Origin: Nitrospina sp.
GTDB taxonomy: Bacteria; Nitrospinota; Nitrospinia; Nitrospinales; VA-1
NCBI GenBank assembly: GCA_018653085.1
Contig: JABIAY010000051.1
Span: forward strand, 1-47,120
Direction of reading: 5' to 3'
DNA: 47,120 nt
The translations under genes were made by a program, and so were the position numbers. Below are positions 8,400 through 17,183 of the stretch, one piece after another. Each line of letters begins with the position of its first letter. The first letter of the stretch is position 1. Under the pieces are notes generated by a model. The model saw only the letters and a list, made by a program, of their open reading frames with translations, had not been told where the DNA came from and made no database searches.

Positions 8400-10139
8400 C
8401 TATTTTTCTGCCAAACGAATATCTAAAAGTTTTATCTCCAGTTTATCTCTGCCGTTCCATGTGTTGAGGTTGAGTTCATAGGCAATATCAAAAAGGTCCG
8501 CGCCGGGGTCGACCGATTCAAGCACCTCGGCGAAACCAAAGCCCACACCTTCGATCCGGCCCTTGCCCTGCACAGCCCGAAAACGGACATGGTTCTTTTC
8601 CTTGCCGATAACTTTTACCTCCTGCAGTTTCACGCCCTGAGACAAGAAACTGGGAACCGGGTTTTCAGTTCCGAACGGCTCCAGCAAAGCCATCCGGCTG
8701 TAGAGGGAGCGGCCGATTTCTTCAAGACTCAATACAGCATCCACCCGCACTTCAGGAATCAGGTCCTCTTCAGTTAAATACCGATGTCCCACCTCATTCA
8801 TGGCATTGCGGAACGCATCCACCTGATCCTCTTTGATGCTGAGTCCTGCCGCGTAAGCATGACCGCCAAACTGGATGAGATGCCCGGAACAATCGGTAAA
8901 TGCTTTGTGCAGGTTGAATCGGGGGATACTACGTCCGGACCCTTTTCCCTCCCCTTCTTCCAACGCAATCAGCACGGTGGGTCGTTGGTATTTATCGACC
9001 AGCCTCGAAGCGGCAATGCCGATCACTCCCGGATGAAAAATTTCTGAGGCCAGCACAATCACCCGGTCCTTTTCCATATCGACGTGGTGATGGAAAAGCG
9101 ATTCCGCTTCCGTCACGGTTTCTTCCTGAATTTCCTTGCGCTCTTTATTGATTTGTTCCAGTTCCCGTGCCAGAACTTTTGCTTCCTTCAAATCTGTGGA
9201 TGTCAACAGATGCAGGCCATTATCGGCCTTGCCCAGCCTGCCAGCGGCGTTGAGCCTGGGACCCAGAGAAAAACCCACCGAACGGGCAGACACATCACCG
9301 ACAATGCCAGAGGTTTCTTTCAAAGCGACCAGCCCGGGTTTGGCTGTGACCGACAACATTTTGAGTCCGTGCAGAGTCAGGATATGATTCTCTCCAGTTA
9401 ATGGTGCTACATCGGCAATGGTACCCAGGGCGAACAAATCCAAATGACGTTTTAAATTAGGCAGGCGTTCTTTGGGCCAGCCCGCGGAATACAATCCGTT
9501 ACGCACCGCTATGGCCAGCTTGAATGCCAGGCCCACTCCACTTAAAAACTTGTACGGGTAGTCACAATCCGAGCGATGCGGATTGAGAACAGCAATGGCC
9601 GGGGGCAATCCTTCCTCCCCTACCTGATGATGGTCCGTGACAATAACATCCAGACCAATTTCGTTTGCCAGAGCCACCTCCTTCACACCAGTGATGCCGC
9701 AATCAGCGGTGATCATCAGGCCTGCGCCGCGTTCACGGATTTTGCGGACCGCGTCCGAATTAAGCCCATAGCCTTCCGACCGGCGTTCGGGCAAATAAGC
9801 CTCGACCGCACAATTCAGGTCGCGGAAAAAATGCGTGAGAAAAGCGGCAGAGGTAACACCATCGACATCGTAGTCACAAAAAACAGTGATCGCCTCTTTT
9901 TGCTCCAACGCCTGAACCACCCTTTCCACCGCCTGACGCATATCTGTCATTAAAAACGGATCGTGCAGGTGGCTAAAATCCGCTTCCAGAAAATCCCGGG
10001 CAGACTCCAGCGAAGTCACCCCACGATTCACAAGAAGCACCGCCACCACAGTGGGAAGGTTGAGTCCCTGCTCCAACTGGGATACCGTTTCCGCAGGCGG
10101 TTCTGCCAGGTACCATTTTTTATTTGATAAAGAAAGCAT
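8400..10139 (-). CDS. recJ: Single-stranded-DNA-specific exonuclease RecJ
   Basis: 5'-3' single-strand DNA exonuclease used in recombination and mismatch repair. At 579 residues it has the normal length. The DHH phosphoesterase motifs are complete: FCDYDVDG (87-94, metal Asp at 89, 91, 93), ITADCG (143-148), TDHH (168-171) and the GPRLNAAGR segment (293-301). DHHA1 follows with SGRSIPRFNL (401-410) and GGHAYAAG (425-432), and the C-terminal OB-like domain extends to the end. It begins 12 bp after the rnhB stop, so the two form an rnhB-recJ operon. A GIY-YIG cassette sits just downstream of its stop. Confidence 0.95.
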   Translation of the reverse strand: MLSLSNKKWYLAEPPAETVSQLEQGLNLPTVVAVLLVNRGVTSLESARDFLEADFSHLHDPFLMTDMRQAVERVVQALEQKEAITVFCDYDVDGVTSAAFLTHFFRDLNCAVEAYLPERRSEGYGLNSDAVRKIRERGAGLMITADCGITGVKEVALANEIGLDVIVTDHHQVGEEGLPPAIAVLNPHRSDCDYPYKFLSGVGLAFKLAIAVRNGLYSAGWPKERLPNLKRHLDLFALGTIADVAPLTGENHILTLHGLKMLSVTAKPGLVALKETSGIVGDVSARSVGFSLGPRLNAAGRLGKADNGLHLLTSTDLKEAKVLARELEQINKERKEIQEETVTEAESLFHHHVDMEKDRVIVLASEIFHPGVIGIAASRLVDKYQRPTVLIALEEGEGKGSGRSIPRFNLHKAFTDCSGHLIQFGGHAYAAGLSIKEDQVDAFRNAMNEVGHRYLTEEDLIPEVRVDAVLSLEEIGRSLYSRMALLEPFGTENPVPSFLSQGVKLQEVKVIGKEKNHVRFRAVQGKGRIEGVGFGFAEVLESVDPGADLFDIAYELNLNTWNGRDKLEIKLLDIRLAEK

Positions 10140-10151
10140 GAGACAAATGCC

Positions 10152-10766
10152 CTAACGATTAACGTATTGGGAAACTCCCCTGAAAGTTCGACGATGAATC
10201 GGACAGGGACCGTGTTCGGCAATCAAATCCCGATGCAACTTGGTGCCGTACCCTTTATGGCGAGCAAACTCGTACTGCGGATACAGGTGATGATAGTCTT
10301 CCATAATATGGTCCCGAGTCACTTTGGCCAGAACCGAAGCGGCGGCAATGGACAAGCTTTTGGAATCCCCTTTCACAATCGCCCACTGCTCAATGGACGA
10401 TTTTATTTTCTGGTTGCCATCAATGAGAAGAAGATCGGGAGCGGACTGCGACTTTTCCACCGCCTGTTGCATGGCCAATAGTGCCGCCTGGAGAATATTG
10501 ATTTCGTCAATCACTTCAGGGTTGACCACGGCCACGCCATAAGCAATCGCTTTTTCTTTAATTTGCGGGAACAACTGCTCGCGTTTTGCGGGCGAAAGTT
10601 TTTTAGAATCGTCCAGACTCTGAATCATCGCATCGGCAGGCAAAACCACAGCGGCGGCAACCACGGGTCCCGCCAGGGGACCACGCCCGGCTTCATCTAC
10701 CCCGGCAACGCACAGGTAACCCTGGTCACGAGCTTTGATTTCAAAATCCCACAAATTCCGTTCCAT
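10152..10766 (-). CDS. rnhB: Ribonuclease HII
   Basis: Removes RNA from RNA-DNA hybrids and single ribonucleotides from DNA. From ATG 10766 the protein has 204 residues and begins MERNLWDFE, the usual family start. Catalytic acids are D24 and E25 (GVDEAGRGPLAGP), D116 (LLIDGN) and D134 (KGDSKS). SVLAKVTRDHIM (144-155) and KGYGT (171-175) are also conserved. The frame is open to ATG 10784 and GTG 10814; neither has a well-spaced ribosome binding site, so the exact start is uncertain. It is the first gene before recJ and follows the rplS-trmD region in local order, as in many proteobacteria. Confidence 0.92.
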   Translation of the reverse strand: MERNLWDFEIKARDQGYLCVAGVDEAGRGPLAGPVVAAAVVLPADAMIQSLDDSKKLSPAKREQLFPQIKEKAIAYGVAVVNPEVIDEINILQAALLAMQQAVEKSQSAPDLLLIDGNQKIKSSIEQWAIVKGDSKSLSIAAASVLAKVTRDHIMEDYHHLYPQYEFARHKGYGTKLHRDLIAEHGPCPIHRRTFRGVSQYVNR

Positions 10767-10829
10767 CGGCAAAGCATAAAACATTCCCTGCCAAGGGGCT
10801 ATTGAAAACTGCACCTTGGCAGCAGTTCG

Positions 10830-10892
10830 TTGAGCCGGGAAAAACCATTTCTAGCAGATAAAGCTATTGCCAGTTGGCCCCGCGCCTAGCGG
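10830..10892 (-). repeat. Interspersed repeat unit in a divergent promoter region
   Basis: TTGAGCCGGGAAAAACCATT, then CTAGCAGATAAAGCTATTGC, CAGTTGGCCCC, and the end GCGCCTAGCGG. It lies between the divergent starts of rnhB and the M48 protease gene, an exception to the rule that the elements sit at gene ends. Confidence 0.75.
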
Positions 10893-10927
10893 TTGAAAAT
10901 AGTAATCAAGCCTTCTATAATTAAGGT

Positions 10928-11800
10928 ATGCATAAATCAGTAAAAGTTATTCTTATTGTGTTTCTTTTGACCGCCTGTGCCACCACACCGATTTCAGACC
11001 GACAAGCTCTGATTCTCATTCCCCAGCAACAGGAAATTCTGTTTGGCAAACAAGCCTACAAAAAGGCCCTTAAAGACCAAAAGGATTCGGAAAACGCCCA
11101 TTTGAATCAGGTACTGAGGCGTGTGGGTCAGCGAATCGCCGAGGTGAGTGCCATGCCCAAACTGGACTGGGAGTTCAGGCTGATTGAGTCGGAAGATAAA
11201 AATGCTTTTGCCCTGCCAGGCGGCAAGGTCGCAGTGTATACCGGCATGCTGGCGATCTGTAAAAACGAAGCGGGACTGGCCACCGTGCTGAGCCACGAAA
11301 TCGCTCATGTTATTGCCCGGCATGGAGCCCAAAGAATGTCACAACAACTTTTGCTGACCGGAGCCATGATAGGTGCCAACCTCAGCCTGAGAAACAATAC
11401 TCAGCGGAATATCATTATGAGTGCTTTGGGACTGGGGGTTTTATACGGTATCACCCTGCCTTTCAGCCGGGGTGATGAAGGAGAAGCCGACCAGATCGGG
11501 CTGGTCTATATGGCTAGAGCCGGGTACGACCCGGAAGAAGCGATCCATTTCTGGCAACGGTTCAGTGAAGCAAAAGGGGATAAAAATCCTCCAGAGTGGG
11601 CCTCCACCCACCCTGCCGACAAGACCCGTGTAAAAGGATTGAGGACCTATCTTTCCCGAGCCAAATACAGTTACCAGAATATCAAACTGAAATACGGTCT
11701 GGGCGAAACCTTCAACTTGCCTGCGCCTGCAGACAAAAACATTCCGGAAAAACCCAAACCCGTTCCCGGCGTTTCGGTAGAAGCCCTCTCACCCAATTAG
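10928..11800 (+). CDS. M48-family zinc metalloprotease, probable lipoprotein
   Basis: Periplasmic protease of 290 residues, related to BepA/LoiP-type M48 peptidases that handle misfolded outer-membrane proteins. The N-terminal signal has a lipobox LLTAC, with the lipidated Cys at 17. The zinc site HEIAH is at 123-127, and the third ligand lies in GDEGEADQIGL (182-192). FALPGGKVAVYTGML (94-108) is the conserved strand next to the active site. STHPADKTR (226-234) matches the conserved downstream His segment. The C-terminus is short and proline-rich, without the TPR domain of BepA, so a general YcaL/LoiP-like role is the better guess. It is transcribed alone and faces the rplS operon tail to tail. 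Confidence 0.88.
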   Translation: MHKSVKVILIVFLLTACATTPISDRQALILIPQQQEILFGKQAYKKALKDQKDSENAHLNQVLRRVGQRIAEVSAMPKLDWEFRLIESEDKNAFALPGGKVAVYTGMLAICKNEAGLATVLSHEIAHVIARHGAQRMSQQLLLTGAMIGANLSLRNNTQRNIIMSALGLGVLYGITLPFSRGDEGEADQIGLVYMARAGYDPEEAIHFWQRFSEAKGDKNPPEWASTHPADKTRVKGLRTYLSRAKYSYQNIKLKYGLGETFNLPAPADKNIPEKPKPVPGVSVEALSPN

Positions 11801-11835
11801 CCACATATTGCATAAGAGGCTGTAAATCACCCCAG

Positions 11836-11856
11836 CCCCTCTTTGAAAAAGAGGGG
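11836..11856. terminator. Hairpin between convergent M48 protease and rplS
   Basis: Perfect 9-bp stem CCCCTCTTT / AAAGAGGGG with a GAA loop, placed between two convergent genes. The U-tract is weak on both strands, so it is a plausible but not classical terminator. A repeat-element end follows at once. Confidence 0.5.
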
Positions 11857-11857
11857 T

Positions 11858-11897
11858 TCATTGAGTCCAGCGTCACGCTGGCGCCTAGTGGCTAGTT
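11858..11897 (-). repeat. Repeat-element end at the rplS stop
   Basis: TTGAGT, the 15-bp palindrome CCAGCGTCACGCTGG (11867-11881) and CGCCTAGTGGCTAGT. The rplS TAG (cta at 11892-11894) lies in the second CTAGT. Confidence 0.7.
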
Positions 11898-12317
11898 GCT
11901 TTTGGCGGCGGCTTTTGCGGCTTTGGCTTTTTTGCCACGGGTCTTGGTTTTTTTCGCCTTGACCGTAGGCCGTGGTGCTTTGAGTTCTTTCAGGCGGGCC
12001 GCTTTGCCACGCAGTTCGCGCAGGTAATACAGTTTAGCCTGACGCACCTTGGCGCGTCTGAGTATCTCAATTTTTTCGACACGTGGGGAATGAAACGGGA
12101 ATATACGCTCTACCCCGATACCAAAGGAAATTTTGCGGACCGTCAGGGTCTTACGAGCCCCGCCGCCACGCATTTTGATGACCACGCCTTCGATCATCTG
12201 AATACGTTCTTTTTCTCCCTCAACGATGCGCATATGCACCTTGACGGTGTCACCGATATGAACATCGGCAACATCCTTTTTCATTTCTTTTGCTTCAACC
12301 TGGTCTACTAAATTCAT
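11892..12317 (-). CDS. rplS: 50S ribosomal protein L19
   Basis: Large-subunit protein at the 30S-50S interface. The 141-residue sequence holds the whole L19 core, including [25 protein letters not shown]-like [10 protein letters not shown], and [20 protein letters not shown] followed by [15 protein letters not shown]. After the core it carries an extra Lys/Ala/Arg-rich tail of about 28 residues, longer than the 114-residue E. coli protein. Such basic tails bind rRNA and are lineage-specific. It is the last gene of the rpsP-khpA-rimM-trmD-methyltransferase-rplS run. Its stop codon lies in a repeat-element end. Confidence 0.97.
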   Translation of the reverse strand: MNLVDQVEAKEMKKDVADVHIGDTVKVHMRIVEGEKERIQMIEGVVIKMRGGGARKTLTVRKISFGIGVERIFPFHSPRVEKIEILRRAKVRQAKLYYLRELRGKAARLKELKAPRPTVKAKKTKTRGKKAKAAKAAAKSN

Positions 12318-12383
12318 GAACCTCTCTCCTTGGGAAATACGTCTTACTTAACGAATTATTTTCGATTCCGGTTAATTTTTTTA

Positions 12384-12956
12384 TCAAGACCTGCCCAACA
12401 GGCGGTCTAATATAATTGCTATCGCTCCTCGCACCGGCAAGTGATTGAACCCGGAATTGCCTTCGATGGGTTCCAAAACATGGTCGGCGTTTCGGATCAG
12501 GTTTTTTTCCAGACCCCATCCAGTACCAAAGACCAGAAGTGTGGGCCGCCCTTCCTGCAACTGTTTTCTTAAAGTTCCAAACTCAATACTGTTCGGCACC
12601 TGCTTGGCCCCGGTGACCACCACACAGGGTTTTTCCCCGCATTGTTCCGTCACATCGGCCACCACGGCATCCAGGCTTTTTATAACCCTGGTTTTCAGCA
12701 AGGCTTCTTTTCGGGTCGGGTTATACCGCGCCCCATGGCCCTTCATCCAGTGACCGATCAATCTTTCCACCAGTTCCTGCTGGGTCTTCAGGGGCGTGAC
12801 CACATAAAAATTACCAACCCCAAATGTCCGGCAGACCCTAGAAATATCATGCACATCCAGGGTTGTGACGGATGAAACCACCACTTCTCCCGGCTTGTTA
12901 TAGACGGGAAAATGAACCAGTGCCAGATGAATATTCGAATAGTGCGCTTCTTCCAA
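12384..12956 (-). CDS. TM1570-type SAM-dependent RNA methyltransferase
   Basis: A 190-residue protein that matches the SPOUT-like RNA methyltransferase family named after Thermotoga TM1570. Recognisable parts are NIHLALVHFPVYNK near the N-terminus, SSVTTLDVHDISR, LLVFGTGWGL, and the C-terminal GNSGFNHLPVRGAIAIILDR knot region. The start is a TTG at 12956 with ACAGGACAG just upstream. It sits between trmD and rplS, 21 nt after the trmD stop. In Thermotoga-like and deltaproteobacterial genomes this gene is in the same place, and in some species it is fused to TrmD. The RNA target is not established, but the position argues for tRNA or rRNA. Confidence 0.8.
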   Translation of the reverse strand: MEEAHYSNIHLALVHFPVYNKPGEVVVSSVTTLDVHDISRVCRTFGVGNFYVVTPLKTQQELVERLIGHWMKGHGARYNPTRKEALLKTRVIKSLDAVVADVTEQCGEKPCVVVTGAKQVPNSIEFGTLRKQLQEGRPTLLVFGTGWGLEKNLIRNADHVLEPIEGNSGFNHLPVRGAIAIILDRLLGRS

Positions 12957-12977
12957 TGCTGTCCTGTATCAAGACCC

Positions 12978-13679
12978 TTAATCCTGCCGTTTATTTTTTT
13001 TGAGCAGATCGGGCCGAACCTGCGCAGTTTTTTTCAACGCTTCCGCCTTTTGCCAGTCGCGTATTTTTTTATGGTCTCCAGAGATCAGAATCTCCGGCAC
13101 CTTGAATCCCTGATAATCCCGGGGCCGGGTGTATTGCGGGTACTCCAGTAAATCATTGGCGAAAGACTCTTCCACCACCGATTCCGGATCGCCCAGCACC
13201 CCCGGCACCAACCTTGATATGGCCTCAACGAGAACCATGGCGGGAATTTCCCCACCGGTCAAAACATAATCTCCTATGGAGACTTCCTCATCGACAAAAT
13301 GCAGTCGCACACGCTCATCGATACCCTCATAGCGACCACAAATCAGAGTCAGGCTCGACAAGTGAGAGAGCTCTCCGGCTCTTTCCTGATCGAAGGGTCG
13401 GCCTCCCGGAGATAATAATATCGTTCGGGTTTCAGGGACTTCCTTTTTAATCTCTGTAATGACACGCGCAATGGGCTCGACATTCATGACCATGCCGACG
13501 CCACCTCCGAAAGGAGTGTCATCTACCTTCTTATGTTTATTCAGGCTGTAGTCGCGCAAATCATGAACGCGAATATCCAGCAATCCTTCTTCCCGGGCTC
13601 GCTGAATAATGCTGTCCCCAAAAGGAGATTCAAACATCCCCGGAAATATGCTGACAATGTCAAACCGGAGTGTCCTCAA
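12978..13679 (-). CDS. trmD: tRNA (guanine-N1-)-methyltransferase TrmD
   Basis: Makes m1G37 in tRNAs and prevents +1 frameshifting. The chosen start is TTG 13679 with GAGGG five bases upstream, giving 233 residues; a TTG at 13691 is possible but less well placed. The family start LRFDIVSIFPGMF follows directly. Other signatures are DDTPFGGGVGMVM (53-65), LLSPGGRPF near 90, ICGRYEGIDERV near 112-123 and the trefoil-knot loop IGDYVLTGGE near 135-144, all typical of SPOUT TrmD. It overlaps the end of rimM by about 20 bp, pointing to translational coupling. Confidence 0.95.
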   Translation of the reverse strand: MRTLRFDIVSIFPGMFESPFGDSIIQRAREEGLLDIRVHDLRDYSLNKHKKVDDTPFGGGVGMVMNVEPIARVITEIKKEVPETRTILLSPGGRPFDQERAGELSHLSSLTLICGRYEGIDERVRLHFVDEEVSIGDYVLTGGEIPAMVLVEAISRLVPGVLGDPESVVEESFANDLLEYPQYTRPRDYQGFKVPEILISGDHKKIRDWQKAEALKKTAQVRPDLLKKNKRQD

Positions 13680-14169
13680 GCAAACCCTCAATACGATGAA
13701 AAACCAGTTTACCCTGTTTCAGGTCGATGGATTTGACCACCGAATCAATCATGGGGAGCATCCACTCCCGTTCCCCGTTTTGCACCACGTACACATCGTT
13801 GCTCCCCGTGGGGATGATGTCTTTGATGATCCCACAAGGGTGGCCTTCTTCATCGAAGACCGCAAGTCCTTCAATCTCGAACCGGTAATACTCCCCTTCC
13901 GGCAGAGATTGGAAATCCTCACGACTTGCCAGAACTTCCTCCCCGGTCAGGGGTTTGGCAGATTCGATGTCGTCAATTCCCTCTAACTTGACAATGAAGG
14001 GCACATTAGCCCCGCGAATCGTTTGAACCTTTAATTCCTTTTTTGTCCCGGCCAACTGCACGATCTGTCCGTCTGCGAACTCGAACCCTTCCGGGTCATC
14101 GGGATAAAATTTCAACTCCCCTTTCAGGCCGTGCGTTCGGGCAAGCTTGCCAACCGGAATCCAATCCAT
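13660..14169 (-). CDS. rimM: 16S rRNA processing protein RimM
   Basis: Ribosome maturation factor for the 30S head, which binds S19. From ATG 14169 it has 169 residues: an N-terminal RimM barrel beginning WIPVGKLARTHGLKGELKF and a C-terminal PRC-barrel with GIIKDIIPTGSNDVYVVQ and the conserved MLPMIDSVVKSID segment. The start ATG follows the stop of the KH gene by one base; a TTG at 14178 would make a short overlap. The order KH protein, RimM, TrmD is the common bacterial arrangement. Confidence 0.95.
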   Translation of the reverse strand: MDWIPVGKLARTHGLKGELKFYPDDPEGFEFADGQIVQLAGTKKELKVQTIRGANVPFIVKLEGIDDIESAKPLTGEEVLASREDFQSLPEGEYYRFEIEGLAVFDEEGHPCGIIKDIIPTGSNDVYVVQNGEREWMLPMIDSVVKSIDLKQGKLVFHRIEGLLEDTPV

Positions 14170-14170
14170 A

Positions 14171-14401
14171 TCACTCAATAATTTCCAGTACGGCCCGTTT
14201 TTTTAATTTGGTCGCCGTTGCGTTCAGGATAGTGCGCATGGCCTTAGCGGTTTTTCCCTGTTTGCCAATCACCTTGCCCAGATCTTCTTTCGCGACTCTT
14301 AATTCCAGCACCGTTGTTTTTTCACCTACCACTTCCTTCAAATCAACTTCTTCAGGCTTATCCACTAGCGCTTTCACCATCGTAATAACGAGATTTTTCA
14401 C
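14171..14401 (-). CDS. khpA: KH-domain RNA-binding protein KhpA (YlqC family)
   Basis: A 76-residue single type II KH domain protein. The GTG at 14401 is chosen because a near-perfect GGAGGGAGCT precedes it; the frame is open to another GTG at 14419. The domain shows [13 protein letters not shown] at the start and the GxxG loop in [14 protein letters not shown]. KhpA works with KhpB as a global RNA-binding partner in Gram-positives; in diderms it is usually encoded between rpsP and rimM, as here. The stop is one base before the rimM ATG. Confidence 0.92.
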   Translation of the reverse strand: MKNLVITMVKALVDKPEEVDLKEVVGEKTTVLELRVAKEDLGKVIGKQGKTAKAMRTILNATATKLKKRAVLEIIE

Positions 14402-14511
14402 AGCTCCCTCCGAGTGCACAGGAAATGAATCCTAAACTGGAGAGGGGCAACTTGAACTCAAGGTTCACGCTCTTTACGAATTGTGATTTTGCGAAATGAA
14501 ACTTTACGGAT

Positions 14512-14757
14512 TTAAACCCCGACCCCAGCTTTTTTGAAGAGGGTACCCACGGTTTTGCTGGGCCTGGCGCCTTTTTTGATCCAAGCCATAGCTTTGTCCG
14601 CATCAACCTTGCAACCCACTTCATCATTCAGGGGATCGTAGGTTCCCAGGATTTCAAGAAATCTACCATCTCTTGGCATTCTGGAATCTGCCGCCACAAT
14701 CCGGTAAAAGGGTTTCTTTTTTGCTCCTCGCCGAGTTAATCGAATTACAACTGCCAA
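14512..14757 (-). CDS. rpsP: 30S ribosomal protein S16
   Basis: Small-subunit assembly protein of 81 residues. The start is TTG 14757, set by a perfect AGGAGG seven bases upstream. The sequence [20 protein letters not shown], then [19 protein letters not shown], and [16 protein letters not shown] is canonical. It lies between ffh and the KH gene. A TTG start for a ribosomal protein is unusual, but the ribosome binding site leaves little doubt. Confidence 0.97.
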   Translation of the reverse strand: MAVVIRLTRRGAKKKPFYRIVAADSRMPRDGRFLEILGTYDPLNDEVGCKVDADKAMAWIKKGARPSKTVGTLFKKAGVGV

Positions 14758-14832
14758 TTTACTTCCTCCTATGTTACGGGCTTTAGACCCGGTAATATGC
14801 GGTCATGGAGACCGCCAAAATAATAAACGTAT

Positions 14833-16179
14833 TTAAAAAAACTTGCCTCCCGGCATTCCGCGGCCGCCCATAAGACTGCCAAAGTTGAGGCCGCCGCCAC
14901 GGGAAATCTTTTTCATCATCTTTTGCATTTGCGCAAACTGCTTCAACAACTTGTTGACATCGTTCACCCGGGTACCACTGCCCTGGGCGATTCTGCGCTT
15001 TCTGCTGGCATTGATCATATTATGCCGTTCGCGCTCCGCAGGAGTCATCGAGTTGATGATGGCTTCCACCTGAACAAACGCACCGTCATCGACTTTTAGT
15101 CCCTTCATTTTTCCGGCACCGGGGATCATGCCCAGCAACTGCTCCATGGACCCCATCTTCTGAACCTGCTTCAACTGGTCGCGAAAATCTTCCAGAGTGA
15201 AGGCGTTGGCCTTGATCTTTTTCTGTAATTTTTCCTGCTCTTCCTGCTCAAAATTCTGCTCGGCCTTTTCGACCAGGGACATGACATCGCCCATGCCCAG
15301 AATACGGGAAACAATCCGGTCCGGGTGAAACGGCTCAAGCGCATCAAGTTTTTCCCCCATTCCTATGAAGCGAATGGGTTTACCCGTTATTCTCTTAATG
15401 GAAAACGCCGCGCCACCGCGTGCATCGCCATCCATTTTAGTCAGGATCACGCCATCAATACCGATGGCATCATTAAACGTTTTAGCGATATCGGCAGACT
15501 GCTGGCCCATCATCGCATCCGCCACAAACAACACTTCATGCGGCTGGACTGTTTCTTTGATCTGCCTCAACTCTTCCATCAAGGCATCATCGACCTGCTG
15601 ACGGCCCGCAGTATCGATCAGCACCACCTGGCTCATTTTGTTGACAGCTTCGTCCAGAGCTTTTTTGCAGATGGTTACCGGGTCTTTTTCTTCTCCGGCG
15701 TCAAACACTTCCACGCCGATATCCCGCCCTAAAACATGCAACTGTTCAATCGCCGCCGGACGGTAAACATCGGCCGGAACGAGAAGACAGTTTTTTCCTT
15801 TTTCCTTAAACCGCTTGGCCAGCTTGCCTACAGTCGTGGTTTTACCCGACCCCTGCAGACCCGCCATCAAAATAATCGTTGGCGGTTTTGCGGCAATCTC
15901 AATATCAACAAACTCATCGCCCAGCAAATGGGTCAGGTCGTCGTTGACAACCTTGACCATCTGATGCCCTGGAGTCAGGCTTTTCAATACCTCCTGACCC
16001 ACAGCCTTTACCCGGACATCCGCGATAAAATCTTTAACTACCGGCAGGCTGACATCCGCTTCGATTAACGCAACTCTAATCTCACGCAGAGCCTCATCAA
16101 CATCAGCCTCTTTCAGAACTCCACGGCCCTTTAATTTTTTGTAGATCGCCTCAAGACGATCAGATAAATTATCGAGCAT
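14833..16179 (-). CDS. ffh: Signal recognition particle protein Ffh
   Basis: GTPase of the signal recognition particle; with 4.5S RNA it targets membrane proteins to FtsY and SecYEG. From ATG 16179 it has 448 residues, starting MLDNLSDRLEAIYKKLKGRG, the family start; the open frame upstream to 16254 is ignored. G-domain motifs are GLQGSGKTTT (107-116), DVYRPAA (137-143), DTAGR (189-193) and TKMDGDARGG near 250. The methionine-rich M domain fills the last third and ends QMQKMMKKI..GGGLNFG. It is the upstream gene of the rpsP operon, in divergent orientation to queC. Confidence 0.97.
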   Translation of the reverse strand: MLDNLSDRLEAIYKKLKGRGVLKEADVDEALREIRVALIEADVSLPVVKDFIADVRVKAVGQEVLKSLTPGHQMVKVVNDDLTHLLGDEFVDIEIAAKPPTIILMAGLQGSGKTTTVGKLAKRFKEKGKNCLLVPADVYRPAAIEQLHVLGRDIGVEVFDAGEEKDPVTICKKALDEAVNKMSQVVLIDTAGRQQVDDALMEELRQIKETVQPHEVLFVADAMMGQQSADIAKTFNDAIGIDGVILTKMDGDARGGAAFSIKRITGKPIRFIGMGEKLDALEPFHPDRIVSRILGMGDVMSLVEKAEQNFEQEEQEKLQKKIKANAFTLEDFRDQLKQVQKMGSMEQLLGMIPGAGKMKGLKVDDGAFVQVEAIINSMTPAERERHNMINASRKRRIAQGSGTRVNDVNKLLKQFAQMQKMMKKISRGGGLNFGSLMGGRGMPGGKFF

Positions 16180-16243
16180 GTAAAATTGGGCTAAACCCTT
16201 TAAATTTAAGGGGGCTACTAGGTTTATTTTAAGCGGATTAGTA

Positions 16244-16284
16244 TATAATAACAACCTTCAATGCGCAAGAGCATTAACACAAGG
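16244..16284 (+). promoter_or_regulatory. Possible queC promoter -10 box and leader hairpin
   Basis: TATAAT at 16244-16249 is a consensus -10 element, though no good -35 is visible. The leader 16255-16284 can fold: CCTT pairs with AAGG and AATGC with GCATT around a GCAAGA loop. It does not match the preQ1-I riboswitch, so its role is open. Confidence 0.35.
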
Positions 16285-16310
16285 CTTGACCCTCAGATCA
16301 GGACAGCTAA

Positions 16311-17009
16311 ATGACGGAAAAATCAGCAGTTGTTTTATTGAGTGGCGGACTCGACTCCACCACCACCCTGGCCCTGGCGAAAAAGCAGGGATTTGACCTC
16401 TTCGCCCTCACCTTCGACTACGGCCAGCGTCACAGCGTAGAGCTGGACCGGGCCCGGGATATTGCCAGGCATTTTGGAGTGGTCGACCATCAAATTGTCA
16501 AAATTGATCTCCGCCAGTTCGGCGGCTCGGCATTGACCGATTCTATCGATGTTCCCGTTGGTCGCGATCAGGAAGAAATGACAGCGGAAATCCCCATCAC
16601 CTATGTTCCCGCCCGCAACACCATTTTTCTTTCATTCTGTCTGGCTTACGCCGAGGTAAAAGAAGCCAGCAATATTTTTATCGGAGTCAACGCTGTCGAC
16701 TACAGCGGTTATCCCGATTGCCGACCCGAGTTCATCGCCGCGTTTGAGATACTTGCTAACCTTGCCACCAAAGCCGGAGTGGAAGGGAAGAACCAAATGA
16801 AAATCCACACTCCATTGATCGAACTGAGCAAAGCAGAAATCATCGAGAAAGGATTGGAGCTGGGGGTGGATTATGGCATGACCCATAGTTGCTACAATCC
16901 CGGAGGGGATGGAAAATCCTGCGGCGTATGCGACAGTTGCCAACTGCGCCTGAAAGGATTCCAGGAAGCCGGAGTGAAAGACCCGATTGGATACGCTAAA
17001 ACCCTTTAG
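16311..17009 (+). CDS. queC: 7-cyano-7-deazaguanine synthase QueC
   Basis: Converts 7-carboxy-7-deazaguanine to preQ0 with ATP and ammonia in queuosine synthesis. The 232-residue protein has the PP-loop SGGLDS at 11-16, the FDYGQRH segment at 35-41, [10 protein letters not shown] at 99-108, [13 protein letters not shown] at 129-141 and the zinc cysteines C194, C204, C207 and C210. The start is the ATG at 16311, about 60 nt after a TATAAT box. It stands alone; queE is at 33.2 kb, so the queuosine genes are scattered. Confidence 0.96.
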   Translation: MTEKSAVVLLSGGLDSTTTLALAKKQGFDLFALTFDYGQRHSVELDRARDIARHFGVVDHQIVKIDLRQFGGSALTDSIDVPVGRDQEEMTAEIPITYVPARNTIFLSFCLAYAEVKEASNIFIGVNAVDYSGYPDCRPEFIAAFEILANLATKAGVEGKNQMKIHTPLIELSKAEIIEKGLELGVDYGMTHSCYNPGGDGKSCGVCDSCQLRLKGFQEAGVKDPIGYAKTL

Positions 17010-17066
17010 CCACCGATGTACCCCTTCGGGGCATGAAGGCAAAGGTTAAATATCACAAACACCGAT

Positions 17067-17095
17067 AAAAAAATCCCCTCCTATATCAGGAGGGG
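17067..17095 (-). terminator. Rho-independent terminator for the small exported protein gene
   Basis: Perfect 8-bp stem CCCCTCCT / AGGAGGGG (17075-17082, 17088-17095) with seven A on its plus-strand left side, which read as a seven-T tract on the minus strand. It also lies downstream of queC and may act in both directions. Confidence 0.75.
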
Positions 17096-17183
17096 TTAAT
17101 AAATTTAGAATCAACTTTTCTGGAAGCACAAGGTTTAAAGTCCGCTCTAAGCGTACCGACCTATCACCAGCGGCGGTTCGCCG

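Noticed and set aside
16255..16284. preQ1 riboswitch before queC
   Set aside because: The hairpin loop is only six bases and the A-rich tail does not fit preQ1-I; I kept it as an unassigned leader hairpin.
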